Positions 9,317 through 20,010 of a stretch of 64,000 bases of DNA are shown one piece after another. Positions within the stretch are counted from its first letter, which is position 1; each line of letters opens with the position of its first letter. Origin of the DNA: Ruegeria arenilitoris (GTDB taxonomy: Bacteria; Pseudomonadota; Alphaproteobacteria; Rhodobacterales; Rhodobacteraceae); contig NZ_WQCA01000002.1 in the NCBI RefSeq assembly GCF_013032445.1, positions 186,001 through 250,000 on the forward strand. Reading direction: 5' to 3'. The translations under genes and the position numbers were made by a program. The notes under the pieces were generated by a model. The model made no database searches and had not been told where the DNA came from. It was given only the letters and a program-made list of their open reading frames with translations.

Positions 9317-10168
9317 TCATGCATCCGCCTGAGCAGCTTCATAGGCCAGCATAGCGCGTTTGACAGGCAGGCCCCAGTGATACCCGCCCAAGCCGCCGGA
9401 TTTGCGCAGCGCCCGGTGGCATGGGATCAGCCAACTGACCGGGTTGCGCCCGACCGCTGTCCCCACTGCACGCACCGCCTGCGGCGAACCCACCCGTTCC
9501 GCGATCTCAGAATAGGTCGTCACCTGACCGGATGGGATATGCATCAGCGCCTCCCACACTTTGATCTGCAAGGGTGAACCGATCAGGTACAGCGGCGTTG
9601 GTTCTAGCCGGTCGCTGACCGATCCGAAAGCGCTCAGCACCCAGGGGCGCAGGCGCATCGGGTCCTCAACGAATTCCGCCTGCGGCCAGCGCGAAAGCAT
9701 ATCCTCCATCGCCTCTTCTTCACCGGTTTCAGCACCGAAGGCCATGCCGCAGATACCTTTGTCGGTGCCCATAACCAGCGCCGGGCCAAAGGGGCTTTCG
9801 AACCAGCCCCAATAGATCGTCAGGTCTGCGCCTTTGCGGGCGTATTCACCGGGGCTCATAGATTCCCATTTCAGGAACAGATCGTGCAGGCGGCCACTGC
9901 CGGACAAGCCGACGTTATGCGCCGTTTCTAGCGTGGTGAACCGTTCCCGCAGCAGCGCCTTGGCGTGGCCCAGCGTCAGGTATTGCTGATACCGTTTCGG
10001 TGACACACCGGTCCAGCGTGAGAACAGGCGCTGGAAATGGGCCGGGCTCATGTCCATCTGACGGGCCAGCTCCTCAAGGCTGAGGCTCTCGCCGCCCTGA
10101 TCGATCAGCTCGATCGCGCGCCGCATGACGTTATAGTGATAGCCACTTTCGGGGGTCTGGACGTTCAT
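9317..10168 (-). CDS. Ada-like AraC regulator / methylated-DNA-cysteine S-methyltransferase
   Basis: A 283-aa fusion of an AraC-type helix-turn-helix (about residues 10-105; SLEELARQMDMSPAHFQRLF and KRYQQYLTLGHAKALL) with an O6-alkylguanine-DNA alkyltransferase domain. Cys250 in the IPCHR motif is the suicidal methyl acceptor. Upstream of it is GQVTTYSEIAERVGSPQAVRAVG, the helix-turn-helix that flips the base. The N-terminal Ada domain with the phosphotriester-accepting Cys4 zinc site is missing, so this is the shorter Ada form. Start at 10168 (ATG) is preferred over an in-frame GTG three codons upstream because of the GAGG spacing. It diverges from nth, another DNA-repair gene. Confidence 0.9.
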   Translation of the reverse strand: MNVQTPESGYHYNVMRRAIELIDQGGESLSLEELARQMDMSPAHFQRLFSRWTGVSPKRYQQYLTLGHAKALLRERFTTLETAHNVGLSGSGRLHDLFLKWESMSPGEYARKGADLTIYWGWFESPFGPALVMGTDKGICGMAFGAETGEEEAMEDMLSRWPQAEFVEDPMRLRPWVLSAFGSVSDRLEPTPLYLIGSPLQIKVWEALMHIPSGQVTTYSEIAERVGSPQAVRAVGTAVGRNPVSWLIPCHRALRKSGGLGGYHWGLPVKRAMLAYEAAQADA

Positions 10169-10286
10169 GTCTCTCACCTCTTTGTCTGGGATTAAACATA
10201 GCGCGCCGGTTACTTCCCTGCGACCCGGAACATGCGCAATGGCTTTGGGCTTGTGTCACGGCCTCACGGGCGGCATTAAGGCCCGG

Positions 10287-10931
10287 ATGGCAAAACAACT
10301 TGGATATCACAAGATCCGCGAGATCTTTACCCGTTTTCACGAGGCCGACCCCGAACCCAAGGGCGAGTTGGACCACGTGAACGTCTATACTCTGGTCGTG
10401 GCCGTGGCGCTGTCGGCGCAAGCCACGGACGCGGGCGTTAACAAGGCCACCAAAGAACTGTTCAAGATCGCTGACACGCCCCAAAAGATGTTGGATTTGG
10501 GCGAAGAGGGCTTGACCCAGCATATCAAGACCATCGGTCTGTTTCGTCAGAAGGCCAAGAACGTCATCAAACTGAGCCGCATTCTGGTTAACGAATATGA
10601 CGGCGAGGTCCCTAACTCCCGCGCCGCGCTGCAATCGCTGCCGGGGGTCGGGCGCAAGACCGCCAATGTGGTTCTGAACATGTGGTGGCGCTATCCGGCG
10701 CAGGCGGTGGACACCCATATCTTTCGCGTCGGCAACCGCTCGGGCATTTGTCCAGGCAAAAACGTGGATGCGGTCGAACGCGCCATCGAGGACAACATCC
10801 CAACCGATTTCCAGCTGCATGCACACCACTGGCTGATCCTGCATGGCCGCTATCACTGCAAAGCCCGCAAACCCATGTGTGGCACCTGTATCATCCGCGA
10901 TCTCTGCGAATTTGAGGACAAGAACTTATGA
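10287..10931 (+). CDS. nth: Endonuclease III (DNA glycosylase/AP lyase)
   Basis: Base-excision repair enzyme removing oxidised pyrimidines. It is 214 aa, the normal size. The helix-hairpin-helix LPGVGRKTANVV is intact, with the downstream VDTHIFRVGNR segment carrying the catalytic Asp. The C-terminal [4Fe-4S] ligand pattern C-x6-C-x2-C-x5-C is complete (CKARKPMCGTCIIRDLC). Forty additional codons upstream in frame are unlike the family; the ATG at 10287 has only a weak purine site. Its stop codon overlaps the next gene's ATG by 4 bp, so the two are translationally coupled. Confidence 0.96.
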   Translation: MAKQLGYHKIREIFTRFHEADPEPKGELDHVNVYTLVVAVALSAQATDAGVNKATKELFKIADTPQKMLDLGEEGLTQHIKTIGLFRQKAKNVIKLSRILVNEYDGEVPNSRAALQSLPGVGRKTANVVLNMWWRYPAQAVDTHIFRVGNRSGICPGKNVDAVERAIEDNIPTDFQLHAHHWLILHGRYHCKARKPMCGTCIIRDLCEFEDKNL

Positions 10932-11917
10932 AAACCTACCAGCTTGTTGGCATCGGCAATGCCGTTGTGGACGTTATTTCTCAAGCCGATGACAGTTTCC
11001 TGGAACTGATGGGCATCGAAAAAGGCATCATGCAACTGATCGAGCAGGAACGCGGCGAAGTTCTTTATGCCTCGATGGAAGGCCGGGTGCAGACGCCGGG
11101 TGGCTCGGTTGCCAACACCATCGCCGGGGCTGGCGCGCTGGGTTTGGATTCTGCATTCATCGGTCGCGTGCATGACGACGCCTTGGGCAGGTTCTACGCG
11201 GATGCGATGAACGAGGATGGTGTTGATTTCGTGAACCCTCCGGTGCCGGGTGGGGAACTGCCAACCTCGCGTTCGATGATCTTTGTCTCACCCGATGGTG
11301 AGCGGTCGATGAACACCTATCTGGGCATTTCGTCCGAGCTGTCCTCGGCCGATGTGTCCTCGGACGTGGCGGGAAACAGCCAGATCATGTTTCTTGAGGG
11401 CTATCTGTTCGACAAGGAAAAGGGCAAGGCCGCGTTTCTTGAGGCCGCGCGCAACTGCCACAAGGGCGGCGGCAAGGCGGGGATCGCCATTTCCGACCCG
11501 TTCTGCGTTGAACGCCACCGCGTCGATTTCCTGCTGCTGATCGAGAATGAGCTGGATTTCGTTATCGGCAACGAGGCCGAGATCAAATCGCTGTTCGAAA
11601 CCGACGATCTGGAAGAAGCGCTGGCGAAAACCGCCGAGATTTGTCCTCTGGTCGTCTGCACTCGTTCGGGCGACGGTGTGACCGTTCTGCATGATGGTCA
11701 GCGTATCGATGTGCCGGTGGAAAAGGTGGTGCCGGTAGACGCAACCGGTGCGGGCGATCAGTTCGCCGCCGGGTTCCTATTCGGAATGGCGACGGGTCGC
11801 GACTACGAGACTTGCGCCAAGATCGGAAATGTCTGCGCCCGCGAAGTGATCAGCCATATCGGCCCGCGCCCCGAAGCGAACATGCAGGAATTGCTGCGCG
11901 ACGCGGGACTGCTGTAA
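10928..11917 (+). CDS. PfkB-family kinase, adenosine kinase-like
   Basis: A 329-aa ribokinase/PfkB sugar or nucleoside kinase. It opens with VGIGNAVVDVISQADDSFL, has the substrate-site TPGGSVANTIAGAGALG around residue 57, and the C-terminal ATP-site signature VDATGAGDQFAAGFLFG near 275 with the catalytic Asp. Adenosine kinase of this bacterial branch is the best guess because of the N(T/S)-free GGSxANT motif and the length. Coupled to nth by a 4-bp overlap, an arrangement with no obvious functional link. A T-less spacer of about 170 bp follows before the terminator of the opposing gene. Confidence 0.88.
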   Translation: MKTYQLVGIGNAVVDVISQADDSFLELMGIEKGIMQLIEQERGEVLYASMEGRVQTPGGSVANTIAGAGALGLDSAFIGRVHDDALGRFYADAMNEDGVDFVNPPVPGGELPTSRSMIFVSPDGERSMNTYLGISSELSSADVSSDVAGNSQIMFLEGYLFDKEKGKAAFLEAARNCHKGGGKAGIAISDPFCVERHRVDFLLLIENELDFVIGNEAEIKSLFETDDLEEALAKTAEICPLVVCTRSGDGVTVLHDGQRIDVPVEKVVPVDATGAGDQFAAGFLFGMATGRDYETCAKIGNVCAREVISHIGPRPEANMQELLRDAGLL

Positions 11918-12085
11918 GTGAGTGGGCGCCCGGACCGAGCTTGGCAACTAATCCGCTGCGGTGGTCGTTTCGTACGTGCTTAAAACTGGCTCAAAATCTC
12001 AGAGTAGATCACCCAATTCGGGTTGAAGCTTGAAAAGCAAAGCGGAGACTTTGGGGTGTTCAATCGCCTCTGAAATCCCGTTCCC

Positions 12086-12123
12086 AAAAAAACAGCAGCT
12101 AACCTGTATAGGTTAACTGCTGT
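12086..12123 (-). terminator. Rho-independent terminator of VPLPA-CTERM gene
   Basis: On the minus strand the stem ACAGCAG-TAACCT / AGGTTA-CTGCTGT (one mismatched pair, loop GTAT-like) is followed at once by a run of seven T. It lies 25 bp after the stop codon of the gene at 12148-12750. Confidence 0.88.
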
Positions 12124-12147
12124 ACAACTTGTTCCAAGTGATTGACC

Positions 12148-12750
12148 CTATGCGGGCAATGCTGATTTCCTTCGACGCAGTCTCAGCACACCCAACCCAC
12201 CGATGCCGCCTAAAAGAAGCAGGAACGGTGCGGGCAGCGGAACCGGCGCGACATCCAGAGTCACATCCGCATAGATTGTGCGGGATTTCCCCAAGATCAA
12301 ATCGATACCTTGCTCAAGGGTGACGGTGTAGATACCACCGTTTCCAAAAGCAATGTTGAACACGTTCTGCTGCCACTCCAGAGCGCCAATGGTAATGACC
12401 CCAAGGAAGTTCGCGAATCCACCGTCTCCCTCACTAAAAAGTGATCCGCCCGGAGAGGTAAATTCCAGCGTCGTATCTACTGTGAATGCTCCGAATGCAA
12501 ACCTCGAGTGTTCAAGGCCTAGCTCTACATCAAATAGTGCCAAACGTTCTGTCTCACCAACACCAAGCGAGAAAGCAGAACCAATCAGCCCACCATTCGG
12601 TGTAATGGTAATATCACATCGAAAACAACTTGATGTTGAAGTTGTACCTGAACCCGCTCCGACTAAGAAGTCCACCGTCGATGCGTATGCGGATCCAGCT
12701 GTTAAGGTAACCGCAACAGCGGCAACTTTACAAATCCTCAGAAAACTCAT
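12148..12750 (-). CDS. VPLPA-CTERM sorting domain protein
   Basis: A 200-aa exported protein. It has a signal peptide at residues 1-23, ending SAYA, and a C-terminal exosortase sorting tail: VPLPAPFLLLLGGIGGLGVL (170-189), then the basic anchor RLRRRK. The VPLPA variant of PEP-CTERM is well known from roseobacters and is processed by a dedicated exosortase; none is in this window. The middle is beta-rich and Gly/Thr/Ser-rich, with one Cys pair (CFRC) near residue 43. An AGAGGA ribosome-binding site supports the start. Base composition is more AT-rich than neighbours, and the gene has its own AT-rich leader and terminator. Likely a surface or biofilm matrix protein; exact role unknown. Confidence 0.88.
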   Translation of the reverse strand: MSFLRICKVAAVAVTLTAGSAYASTVDFLVGAGSGTTSTSSCFRCDITITPNGGLIGSAFSLGVGETERLALFDVELGLEHSRFAFGAFTVDTTLEFTSPGGSLFSEGDGGFANFLGVITIGALEWQQNVFNIAFGNGGIYTVTLEQGIDLILGKSRTIYADVTLDVAPVPLPAPFLLLLGGIGGLGVLRLRRRKSALPA

Positions 12751-12974
12751 TACCGTCCTCTACTTTTAAACTTGAGTACAAAATTTAATCAAGATTGCCA
12801 TATTTAAGACGCGATTGCAGCAAAAAGTTCTCAACTCACATAAATCTTTCGTTATTTTCGTTTGAGGCACCCAAAAAATACACAAAAACTCCCGGTATCC
12901 CTTGTTTTGAGCGGACATAATGACCCACTTCCAAGGCCAACACGCAGTGCCCACTGCAAGAATCGCCCTGAAAT

Positions 12975-13817
12975 TTACGAATCCTCAGGTCGCACGTCGT
13001 TCAAATCCCAGTTGTATCTATAGGCCTTTACGCGTTGGGCCTCTTTGAGTAGCGCGCGGAGTTCTGGGTCTGCTGCCTTCTGGATACGGAGCAGAAGTGC
13101 CTTCTCGTTCGGGCCAAAGTCCTCACGGAACCAGATGTAGATTTTTGACAGAATTAACCCGCCATTCTCATCGAACCGGACTCCGCGCGGGTCATTGACA
13201 TAGGCGTGTTCAGCGGCCGTAAAGTCACGCTCCAAGGTTTCAGCCTGCCAGGCGCGATCCATCAGGTTCGGGCATCCCACGGCAGCACAGTTCAGCGCAT
13301 AGTGGATGCGCGGCTCATCGAACACAGGTCGGATAATGCGGTGCTCTATGTCGTTCAGGCTCAGCATCTGGCCCATAACCTCTACCAACGGACGGCTCCA
13401 AGGCCCGATGGACAGAGGGCGGTCTTTGATGTCACGGATCGAGTCGACGGGGTAGTTTTCAAGAACGACACTTACCGTCACGGCGTTGTAGAGGTTGATC
13501 CAGTACGCCAGCTGCTGATCACGAGTCAGCCGCATCGGGTCTACAGATTGCAGATCGGCCAGATACCTGTCCAGCCGCGCCCGATCCGCCTGGGTCACCT
13601 GCCCATACGCCACTCGGTTTACACCTCGGGCATCCGGCGCGACATAGCGGGAGAGGAAGGCGCTCCACATCCGGTGATCGACCTGATGACCCGGCACAGA
13701 CGCGAACTGGGTCAGAGTTTGTCCCGGCAACACTTCGGGTGCAGGCAAGGCCAGACGCTCGACGCTGGAGCAGGCAGCCAGCAAGGGCAACAACATCAGG
13801 ACCAACAGCTTTTTCAT
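12975..13817 (-). CDS. DUF547 lipoprotein
   Basis: A 280-aa secreted lipoprotein: lipobox LLAAC with the acylated Cys16, then a DUF547 domain (about residues 60-260). Family landmarks are LAYWINLYNAVTVSVVLENYP, LSLNDIEHRIIRP, RIHYALNCAAVGCPNL and LSKIYIWFREDFG. DUF547 resembles transglutaminase-like cysteine proteins in overall layout, but catalysis is unproven. It overlaps the upstream radical SAM gene by 4 bp (ATGA), so both are made from one transcript with coupled translation. That arrangement is the main clue to its role: it may act on or with the radical SAM product or substrate. Confidence 0.88.
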   Translation of the reverse strand: MKKLLVLMLLPLLAACSSVERLALPAPEVLPGQTLTQFASVPGHQVDHRMWSAFLSRYVAPDARGVNRVAYGQVTQADRARLDRYLADLQSVDPMRLTRDQQLAYWINLYNAVTVSVVLENYPVDSIRDIKDRPLSIGPWSRPLVEVMGQMLSLNDIEHRIIRPVFDEPRIHYALNCAAVGCPNLMDRAWQAETLERDFTAAEHAYVNDPRGVRFDENGGLILSKIYIWFREDFGPNEKALLLRIQKAADPELRALLKEAQRVKAYRYNWDLNDVRPEDS

Positions 13818-15187
13818 GAAGCGTCTTTCTGGTTCCGGCGCAAAACCCGCATCTGCCCCTTCAGCCGTTTGAGCGGCGCCAATGCCGGGTCGTTCAAGTC
13901 AGGCAGGTTCGCCTGCCGTGACAGACGCGGCACAGCTGCATTCCACCAGCTCGGCCCGGCGGGGCCATCAATCCGGTCCGGACTGGCCAGGTGAAGATCA
14001 CGCTGTGCATTGTGCACGCACATGGATAAGGGGCCACTAGCCGTGGCCACCATGAACACGCATGAAGCGCAACGGTCCTCCTCTAGATCATCGGCCGCCA
14101 TAAAGTTGTGAATAAACACTGCCTGCCGCCGCACCGGGCCGCGCAACAGCCCCGGTCCCAGACGCGCCACGCTGAAAACCAGCTGTCCCAGCGCTCGTAA
14201 CGCCAGAAAAGGGTAACGGCGGATCGCGCGACGCAGCGTGGGGCGGATACGGATAAAGGCGTCCTGCTTGTCATCAACGTCTTCCAGCGCTGCGATCACT
14301 TTATGCACCAGTGGCTGGTTCGATAGCAGCGAAACCGCACGCCCTCCGGCCGTAACGACACTGGCGTAACGGTTGCATTTGGAATGCCCCACGGCAGTCG
14401 TGCCAAAATGCAGCGGCGTCTCATATCCTGCCTCGATCGCTCGTGCCACGCTGTCCTGCGTGATCGCATCCGGCCGTGCACGCAGGACGCCGCGCCCGGT
14501 ATCGGCCTGCATCTGGAACGAGACAAAGGCGACCTCGGGACAATCCCGCAGGAATCTGGCAAGCGCTGGGAGGTCGTCGAAATTGCCTCCAAAAACCGTA
14601 GTGTTGAACAGAATGCGCAGCCCCAGCCCGCGGACCCGGCGGATATAGGCGCGACGGACAGTGTTCAGTTCAACCTCGCTGCGGAACCCTTTGCGTTCCT
14701 GCGTCATGTCGACGTGAAAGGCCACATCGTCCAGCCCCGCCGCCGCCAGCCGTGTGAGCATCGCCCGGCTGGCGCGGATGCCGTTGGTCATCAGGCAGGA
14801 CCGCATCCCCAATCGGCGGATTTCTCGGCACAGCGCCTCAAGGTCTTCAACCTTGCGTAAGGTCGGGTCTCCCCCGGTCAATTGTACCGAAACCCCGGCG
14901 CCATAGTGGCTGCGGATCGTCGCCAACCTCGCAAACAAAACCGAGAGCGGCGGATCATAGGTCATCTCGGCCCGGTCTGAAAGGTAACACAGCGTGCAGT
15001 CCAGATTGCAGCGCTGCGTGACCTCAAGCGCGACACAGGCGATGGGATAAAACCGCCCCGCCGTCTGGCCTGCGCCGTATTCACCACAGCTTTGCAACCC
15101 GCCGCGCAACGGTGCGCGCTGGTCTTCGCCTTTGAACGAGCGTCCGGCGGGAACGATGGTGAATTTGGCGTGAGCAGAGTCTTTCAT
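13814..15187 (-). CDS. Radical SAM enzyme of unknown substrate
   Basis: A 457-aa radical SAM protein. The [4Fe-4S] ligands are Cys60, Cys64 and Cys67 in CNLDCTLC. The SAM-binding GGDPTLRKVEDLE follows, and LMTNG closes a barrel strand. After about residue 250 the protein leaves the core. It carries a second cysteine set near the end (C-x2-C in DRCASCVF, then a Cys in PLSMCVHNAQRD), which could hold an auxiliary cluster, plus a basic helical stretch (RRAIRRYPFLALRALGQLVF) that may touch a membrane. I chose ATG 15187; the frame's first codon is a TTG three codons upstream. It forms a coupled pair with the DUF547 lipoprotein. I do not recognise a named subfamily. Confidence 0.88.
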   Translation of the reverse strand: MKDSAHAKFTIVPAGRSFKGEDQRAPLRGGLQSCGEYGAGQTAGRFYPIACVALEVTQRCNLDCTLCYLSDRAEMTYDPPLSVLFARLATIRSHYGAGVSVQLTGGDPTLRKVEDLEALCREIRRLGMRSCLMTNGIRASRAMLTRLAAAGLDDVAFHVDMTQERKGFRSEVELNTVRRAYIRRVRGLGLRILFNTTVFGGNFDDLPALARFLRDCPEVAFVSFQMQADTGRGVLRARPDAITQDSVARAIEAGYETPLHFGTTAVGHSKCNRYASVVTAGGRAVSLLSNQPLVHKVIAALEDVDDKQDAFIRIRPTLRRAIRRYPFLALRALGQLVFSVARLGPGLLRGPVRRQAVFIHNFMAADDLEEDRCASCVFMVATASGPLSMCVHNAQRDLHLASPDRIDGPAGPSWWNAAVPRLSRQANLPDLNDPALAPLKRLKGQMRVLRRNQKDAS

Positions 15188-15231
15188 GCCCACCAAGCTA
15201 GAAGGCTACCAGACCCCAAACCACGCCCCCT

Positions 15232-15248
15232 CACGGCAAGTTGTCGTG
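15232..15248. promoter_or_regulatory. Near-perfect palindrome between radical SAM and NYN genes
   Basis: CACGGCAAGTTGTCGTG is a 17-bp palindrome with a central G and one G/T non-match. It lies 45 bp from the radical SAM start and 83 bp from the NYN gene start, a suitable place for an operator serving either. Confidence 0.4.
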
Positions 15249-15330
15249 GAGTGATTGGCGCGGCAGGGGTCAAAATTTCGCCTCAAAATGACACTAGGAA
15301 AATCGCATTGAACAAGGAGACATTTAACGA

Positions 15331-16017
15331 ATGACGAAACGGGTGGCCGTGTTGGTCGATGGAGAAAATATCAGCGCAGTCCATTGCGATGACATTCTCA
15401 AAACCGGTCGGCAAAACGGACGCGTTGACATCGCAAGGGTCTATATGAACGCGCAGCAAAATTCACTTTGGCATGATGCGAGCAGCTTTCACCTGATCCA
15501 CAGCGGTACCGGCAAGAACGCCACCGACCTGATGCTGGCTATCGACGCGATCGAGTTGGCTTTGCGCCAGAACATCGACACCTTAATCATCGCAAGTTCG
15601 GACGGCGATTTCGTCCACCTGCACCGGCGGCTACGCGAGTACGGAGGCACGACCATTGGAGTGGGTGAGGCAAAAACTCCAGCGAACGTTCGATGCTCCT
15701 GTTCGCAATTCTTTGAATTGAGTTCTTCAACAAAGTCAAAACCGGAGACGAACGAAAGCGTCAAAACAACCGAGATGGATCAACAAATTCAAAAGATTAT
15801 TGCCGCCAACAGCAAAAACGGCGCAGGTATGCGTCTGACCATTTTAGGGGCAAAGATGCACCGGCAACATGGGGTCAAGATCAGCGAACAGAAAGATAAG
15901 ACGTGGCGGCACTATCTGCAGTCCAAGCCGGAACTATACGACTTGGACAAAGCGGGACAGGACGCACATGTGCGGTTCAAACCAGATGGGTTCGCACGCA
16001 ACCTTCAGCCTAAGTAA
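15331..16017 (+). CDS. NYN-domain (PIN-like) protein with C-terminal OST-HTH-like region
   Basis: A 228-aa protein. Residues 1 to about 130 form a NYN/LabA-type nuclease-fold domain: the first acidic strand [11 protein letters not shown] (Asp10, Asn13), [13 protein letters not shown] with a conserved Asp, and [19 protein letters not shown] with the acidic pair. That set matches the PIN-like metal site. A low-complexity Ser/Thr/Lys linker follows, then a C-terminal part (about 150-225) resembling an OST-HTH/LOTUS RNA-binding module ([25 protein letters not shown]). It is probably an RNA-processing or RNA-silencing protein. Codon use is more AT-rich than its neighbours, suggesting transfer. Its stop overlaps convergently with rppH by 13 bp. 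An AAGGAG site supports the ATG. Confidence 0.82.
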   Translation: MTKRVAVLVDGENISAVHCDDILKTGRQNGRVDIARVYMNAQQNSLWHDASSFHLIHSGTGKNATDLMLAIDAIELALRQNIDTLIIASSDGDFVHLHRRLREYGGTTIGVGEAKTPANVRCSCSQFFELSSSTKSKPETNESVKTTEMDQQIQKIIAANSKNGAGMRLTILGAKMHRQHGVKISEQKDKTWRHYLQSKPELYDLDKAGQDAHVRFKPDGFARNLQPK

Positions 16018-16490
16018 TCAGCAAAAGCTTCGACCACCAGCTCATACACGTCGCGTTTGAAGGGCACGATTTCTTCGATCAGTTTACCGGGTTCCTGCCA
16101 TTTCCAGCGGGTGAACTCCGGGTGGGCGGTTTCGATATTGATCTGATCGTCGCGGCCGTTGAAGCGCAGCAGGAACCATTTCTGTTCCTGCCCACGATAG
16201 CGGCCTTTCCAGATTTTTGGGACGATGTCGTGGGGCAGGTCATAGGGCAGCCAGCCGTCGGTTTCGGCCACAACCTCAACCAGATCGGCGGTCACTCCGG
16301 TTTCTTCCCACAACTCACGCAGGGCCGCATCGCGAGGGGCTTCGCCCTTGTCCACGCCGCCCTGAGGCATCTGCCAGGCATCCGCGTGGCGATCATTGCG
16401 CTGGCCGACGAAAATCTTGCCCTCGGCGTTCATCAGCATCAACCCGACGCAGGGGCGATAGGGCAGTTTGGCGATTTCTTCGGGGGTCAT
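16005..16490 (-). CDS. rppH: RNA pyrophosphohydrolase
   Basis: A 161-aa Nudix hydrolase that removes pyrophosphate from 5' triphosphorylated RNA, starting 5'-end-dependent decay, or hydrolyses dinucleoside polyphosphates. The Nudix box [20 protein letters not shown] followed by TGV is complete. The family-typical opening [21 protein letters not shown] and the AWQMPQGG stretch are both present. Length and the downstream [17 protein letters not shown] match RppH rather than other Nudix groups. It converges on the NYN gene with a 13-bp overlap and diverges from fadH. Confidence 0.95.
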   Translation of the reverse strand: MTPEEIAKLPYRPCVGLMLMNAEGKIFVGQRNDRHADAWQMPQGGVDKGEAPRDAALRELWEETGVTADLVEVVAETDGWLPYDLPHDIVPKIWKGRYRGQEQKWFLLRFNGRDDQINIETAHPEFTRWKWQEPGKLIEEIVPFKRDVYELVVEAFADYLG

Positions 16491-16561
16491 ACGCGGCCTC
16501 GTACATTGCTCTGGAAACTCTGTATCAAGCAGTACACGAACAGCAAAGGGTGTGACGTTAG

Positions 16562-18655
<2,094 letters not shown>

Positions 18656-19264
18656 TCACTCAGACAGCGCCAGCTTGACGCCCAATGCACCGAATGCTGT
18701 CGCGAAACATCGTTTGATCCAGGCCATCACGGATGGCCTGCGAATGACGTAGTCCCGTGCAAGGGCTGCGCAGGTGCCGTATCCGACAAACACCACAAAG
18801 GTCATCGCCATGAAGGCGGCGGCCAGCTTGGCCAGTTCCAAACCGGCATTTGCCGTGCCTGCAGGCAGAAACTGAGGCAGGAACGCCAGAAAAAACAAAG
18901 ATAGTTTGGGGTTCAGGACATTGATCAATGTCCCAGTCGCCGCAATCTTGAGATGACCTGCCGAGGATTTCTCGGCGTTGACTTCCATGGCTCCGCCTTC
19001 TTTGACGATCCCCCAGGCCATGTAGAACAGGTAGAGGACACCCAGATACTTGATGACCTGAAACGCCAGCGCACTAGTGTGCAAAAGAGCTGCAAGCCCT
19101 ATGATGCTGGCCAAAGCTGCCGGGATGATCCCCAATGTACATCCCGCCGAAGCAGCAAGACTGGCGCGAAACCCGCGCCCCAGGCCAACGGCCAATGTGT
19201 AGATGACCCCGGTTCCAGGCAATAGCACGACAATCAAGGATGTCAGGAAAAACTCTGGCGTCAT
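18656..19264 (-). CDS. LysE/RhtB family amino-acid exporter
   Basis: A 202-aa inner-membrane exporter with about six hydrophobic segments. It has the family opening (FFLTSLIVVLLPGTGVIYTLAVGLGRG) with the conserved PG-x-G, and the central NPKLSLFFLAFLPQF motif of the LysE/RhtB group. Substrates in this family are amino acids or homoserine lactones; this one cannot be assigned. The notable point is its leader: a 10-bp perfect hairpin traps the ribosome-binding site and reaches into the start codon. It converges on fadH with zero spacing. Confidence 0.92.
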   Translation of the reverse strand: MTPEFFLTSLIVVLLPGTGVIYTLAVGLGRGFRASLAASAGCTLGIIPAALASIIGLAALLHTSALAFQVIKYLGVLYLFYMAWGIVKEGGAMEVNAEKSSAGHLKIAATGTLINVLNPKLSLFFLAFLPQFLPAGTANAGLELAKLAAAFMAMTFVVFVGYGTCAALARDYVIRRPSVMAWIKRCFATAFGALGVKLALSE

Positions 19265-19292
19265 TCTGCTCCCCTTCGGTTAGGAGCAGAAT
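19263..19292 (-). promoter_or_regulatory. Start-codon hairpin of the LysE-family gene
   Basis: On the minus strand, ATTCTGCTCC pairs perfectly with GGAGCAGAAT, leaving a 10-nt loop (TAACCGAAGG). The AAGGGGAG ribosome-binding site straddles loop and stem. The last two stem bases are the A and U of the AUG. Such a structure would hide the translation start unless opened. Confidence 0.6.
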
Positions 19293-19341
19293 TTCCGACA
19301 TTCAGATTATTGTAAACCGGCTTTCCGGGCAGTTTCGGTGG

Positions 19342-19782
19342 CTATTCCACCGTAATCGTAATCACCTCGGACACAATCGGCGTGGAATGCGGCACGTGGC
19401 CCGCATCGCCCAGCACCAGTTGCAGCGTATGCTCGCCGGGGGCCAGATCCAGCGTCACCTCGGTTTGACCCCCACCGAAATGCAGATGGTTGTCGTCCGA
19501 GGGGAGACCGTTGGCCAGCTCATCCGCGCCATCTTCCCCTTCACCCAGTGGCGGCCGGTCGATCAGCAGGTGGTGATGACCGGTGTTTTCCTTCTCAGTC
19601 CCGGCGGGTGCTACGCCCATGTTGCTGAGGCCAAAGACCACTGTGACCGGGGATTGAACGGTGTCCCCATCGGACAGGTTCACGAAATAAACCTTCGCAT
19701 CAGGGTTGGACGGTGTTTCGCCTCCGGCCAGCGCAACGGTTGCGGACAGGCACAGCACAGCTAGGGCAAGTATGGCTCTCAT
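19342..19782 (-). CDS. DUF4399 periplasmic protein
   Basis: A 146-aa protein with a cleavable signal peptide (MRAILALAVLCLSATVALA) and a DUF4399 domain. Landmarks are VYFVNLSDGDTVQSPVTVVFGLSNMGVAPAG, the His-rich GHHHLLIDRP and a NHLHFGGGQTEVTLDLAPGEHTLQL stretch. The clustered histidines suggest metal binding, unproven in the family. ATG 19782 is preferred, since a GGAGGAG site lies directly upstream. The longer in-frame start has no support. It is a stand-alone unit between lysE-like and lysR genes. Confidence 0.85.
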   Translation of the reverse strand: MRAILALAVLCLSATVALAGGETPSNPDAKVYFVNLSDGDTVQSPVTVVFGLSNMGVAPAGTEKENTGHHHLLIDRPPLGEGEDGADELANGLPSDDNHLHFGGGQTEVTLDLAPGEHTLQLVLGDAGHVPHSTPIVSEVITITVE

Positions 19783-20010
19783 GATCTCCTCCGTGGTCAC
19801 AAATTTGCCATTCTCATCCTAGCACATTCGGGTGGGAACACCGAAACTCCTTGCCTTGCAGGCTCTGCGGTGATGCCGGAAAACATTGTTTCCGCGTTTC
19901 CCATCTGCAAACGATCTGATTTAAATCCCTGATATTATCCCATGTCTGCCCAGTTTCCGCCCAGATTGGAAACCAAAGTGATGCAAAGAATAAGCACCCG
20001 GGGAACGAGT

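Noticed and set aside
12766..12954. 62-codon minus-strand frame before the VPLPA-CTERM gene
   Set aside because: AT-rich leader with no ribosome-binding site and an odd composition (many Cys, Trp, Phe); more likely promoter DNA.
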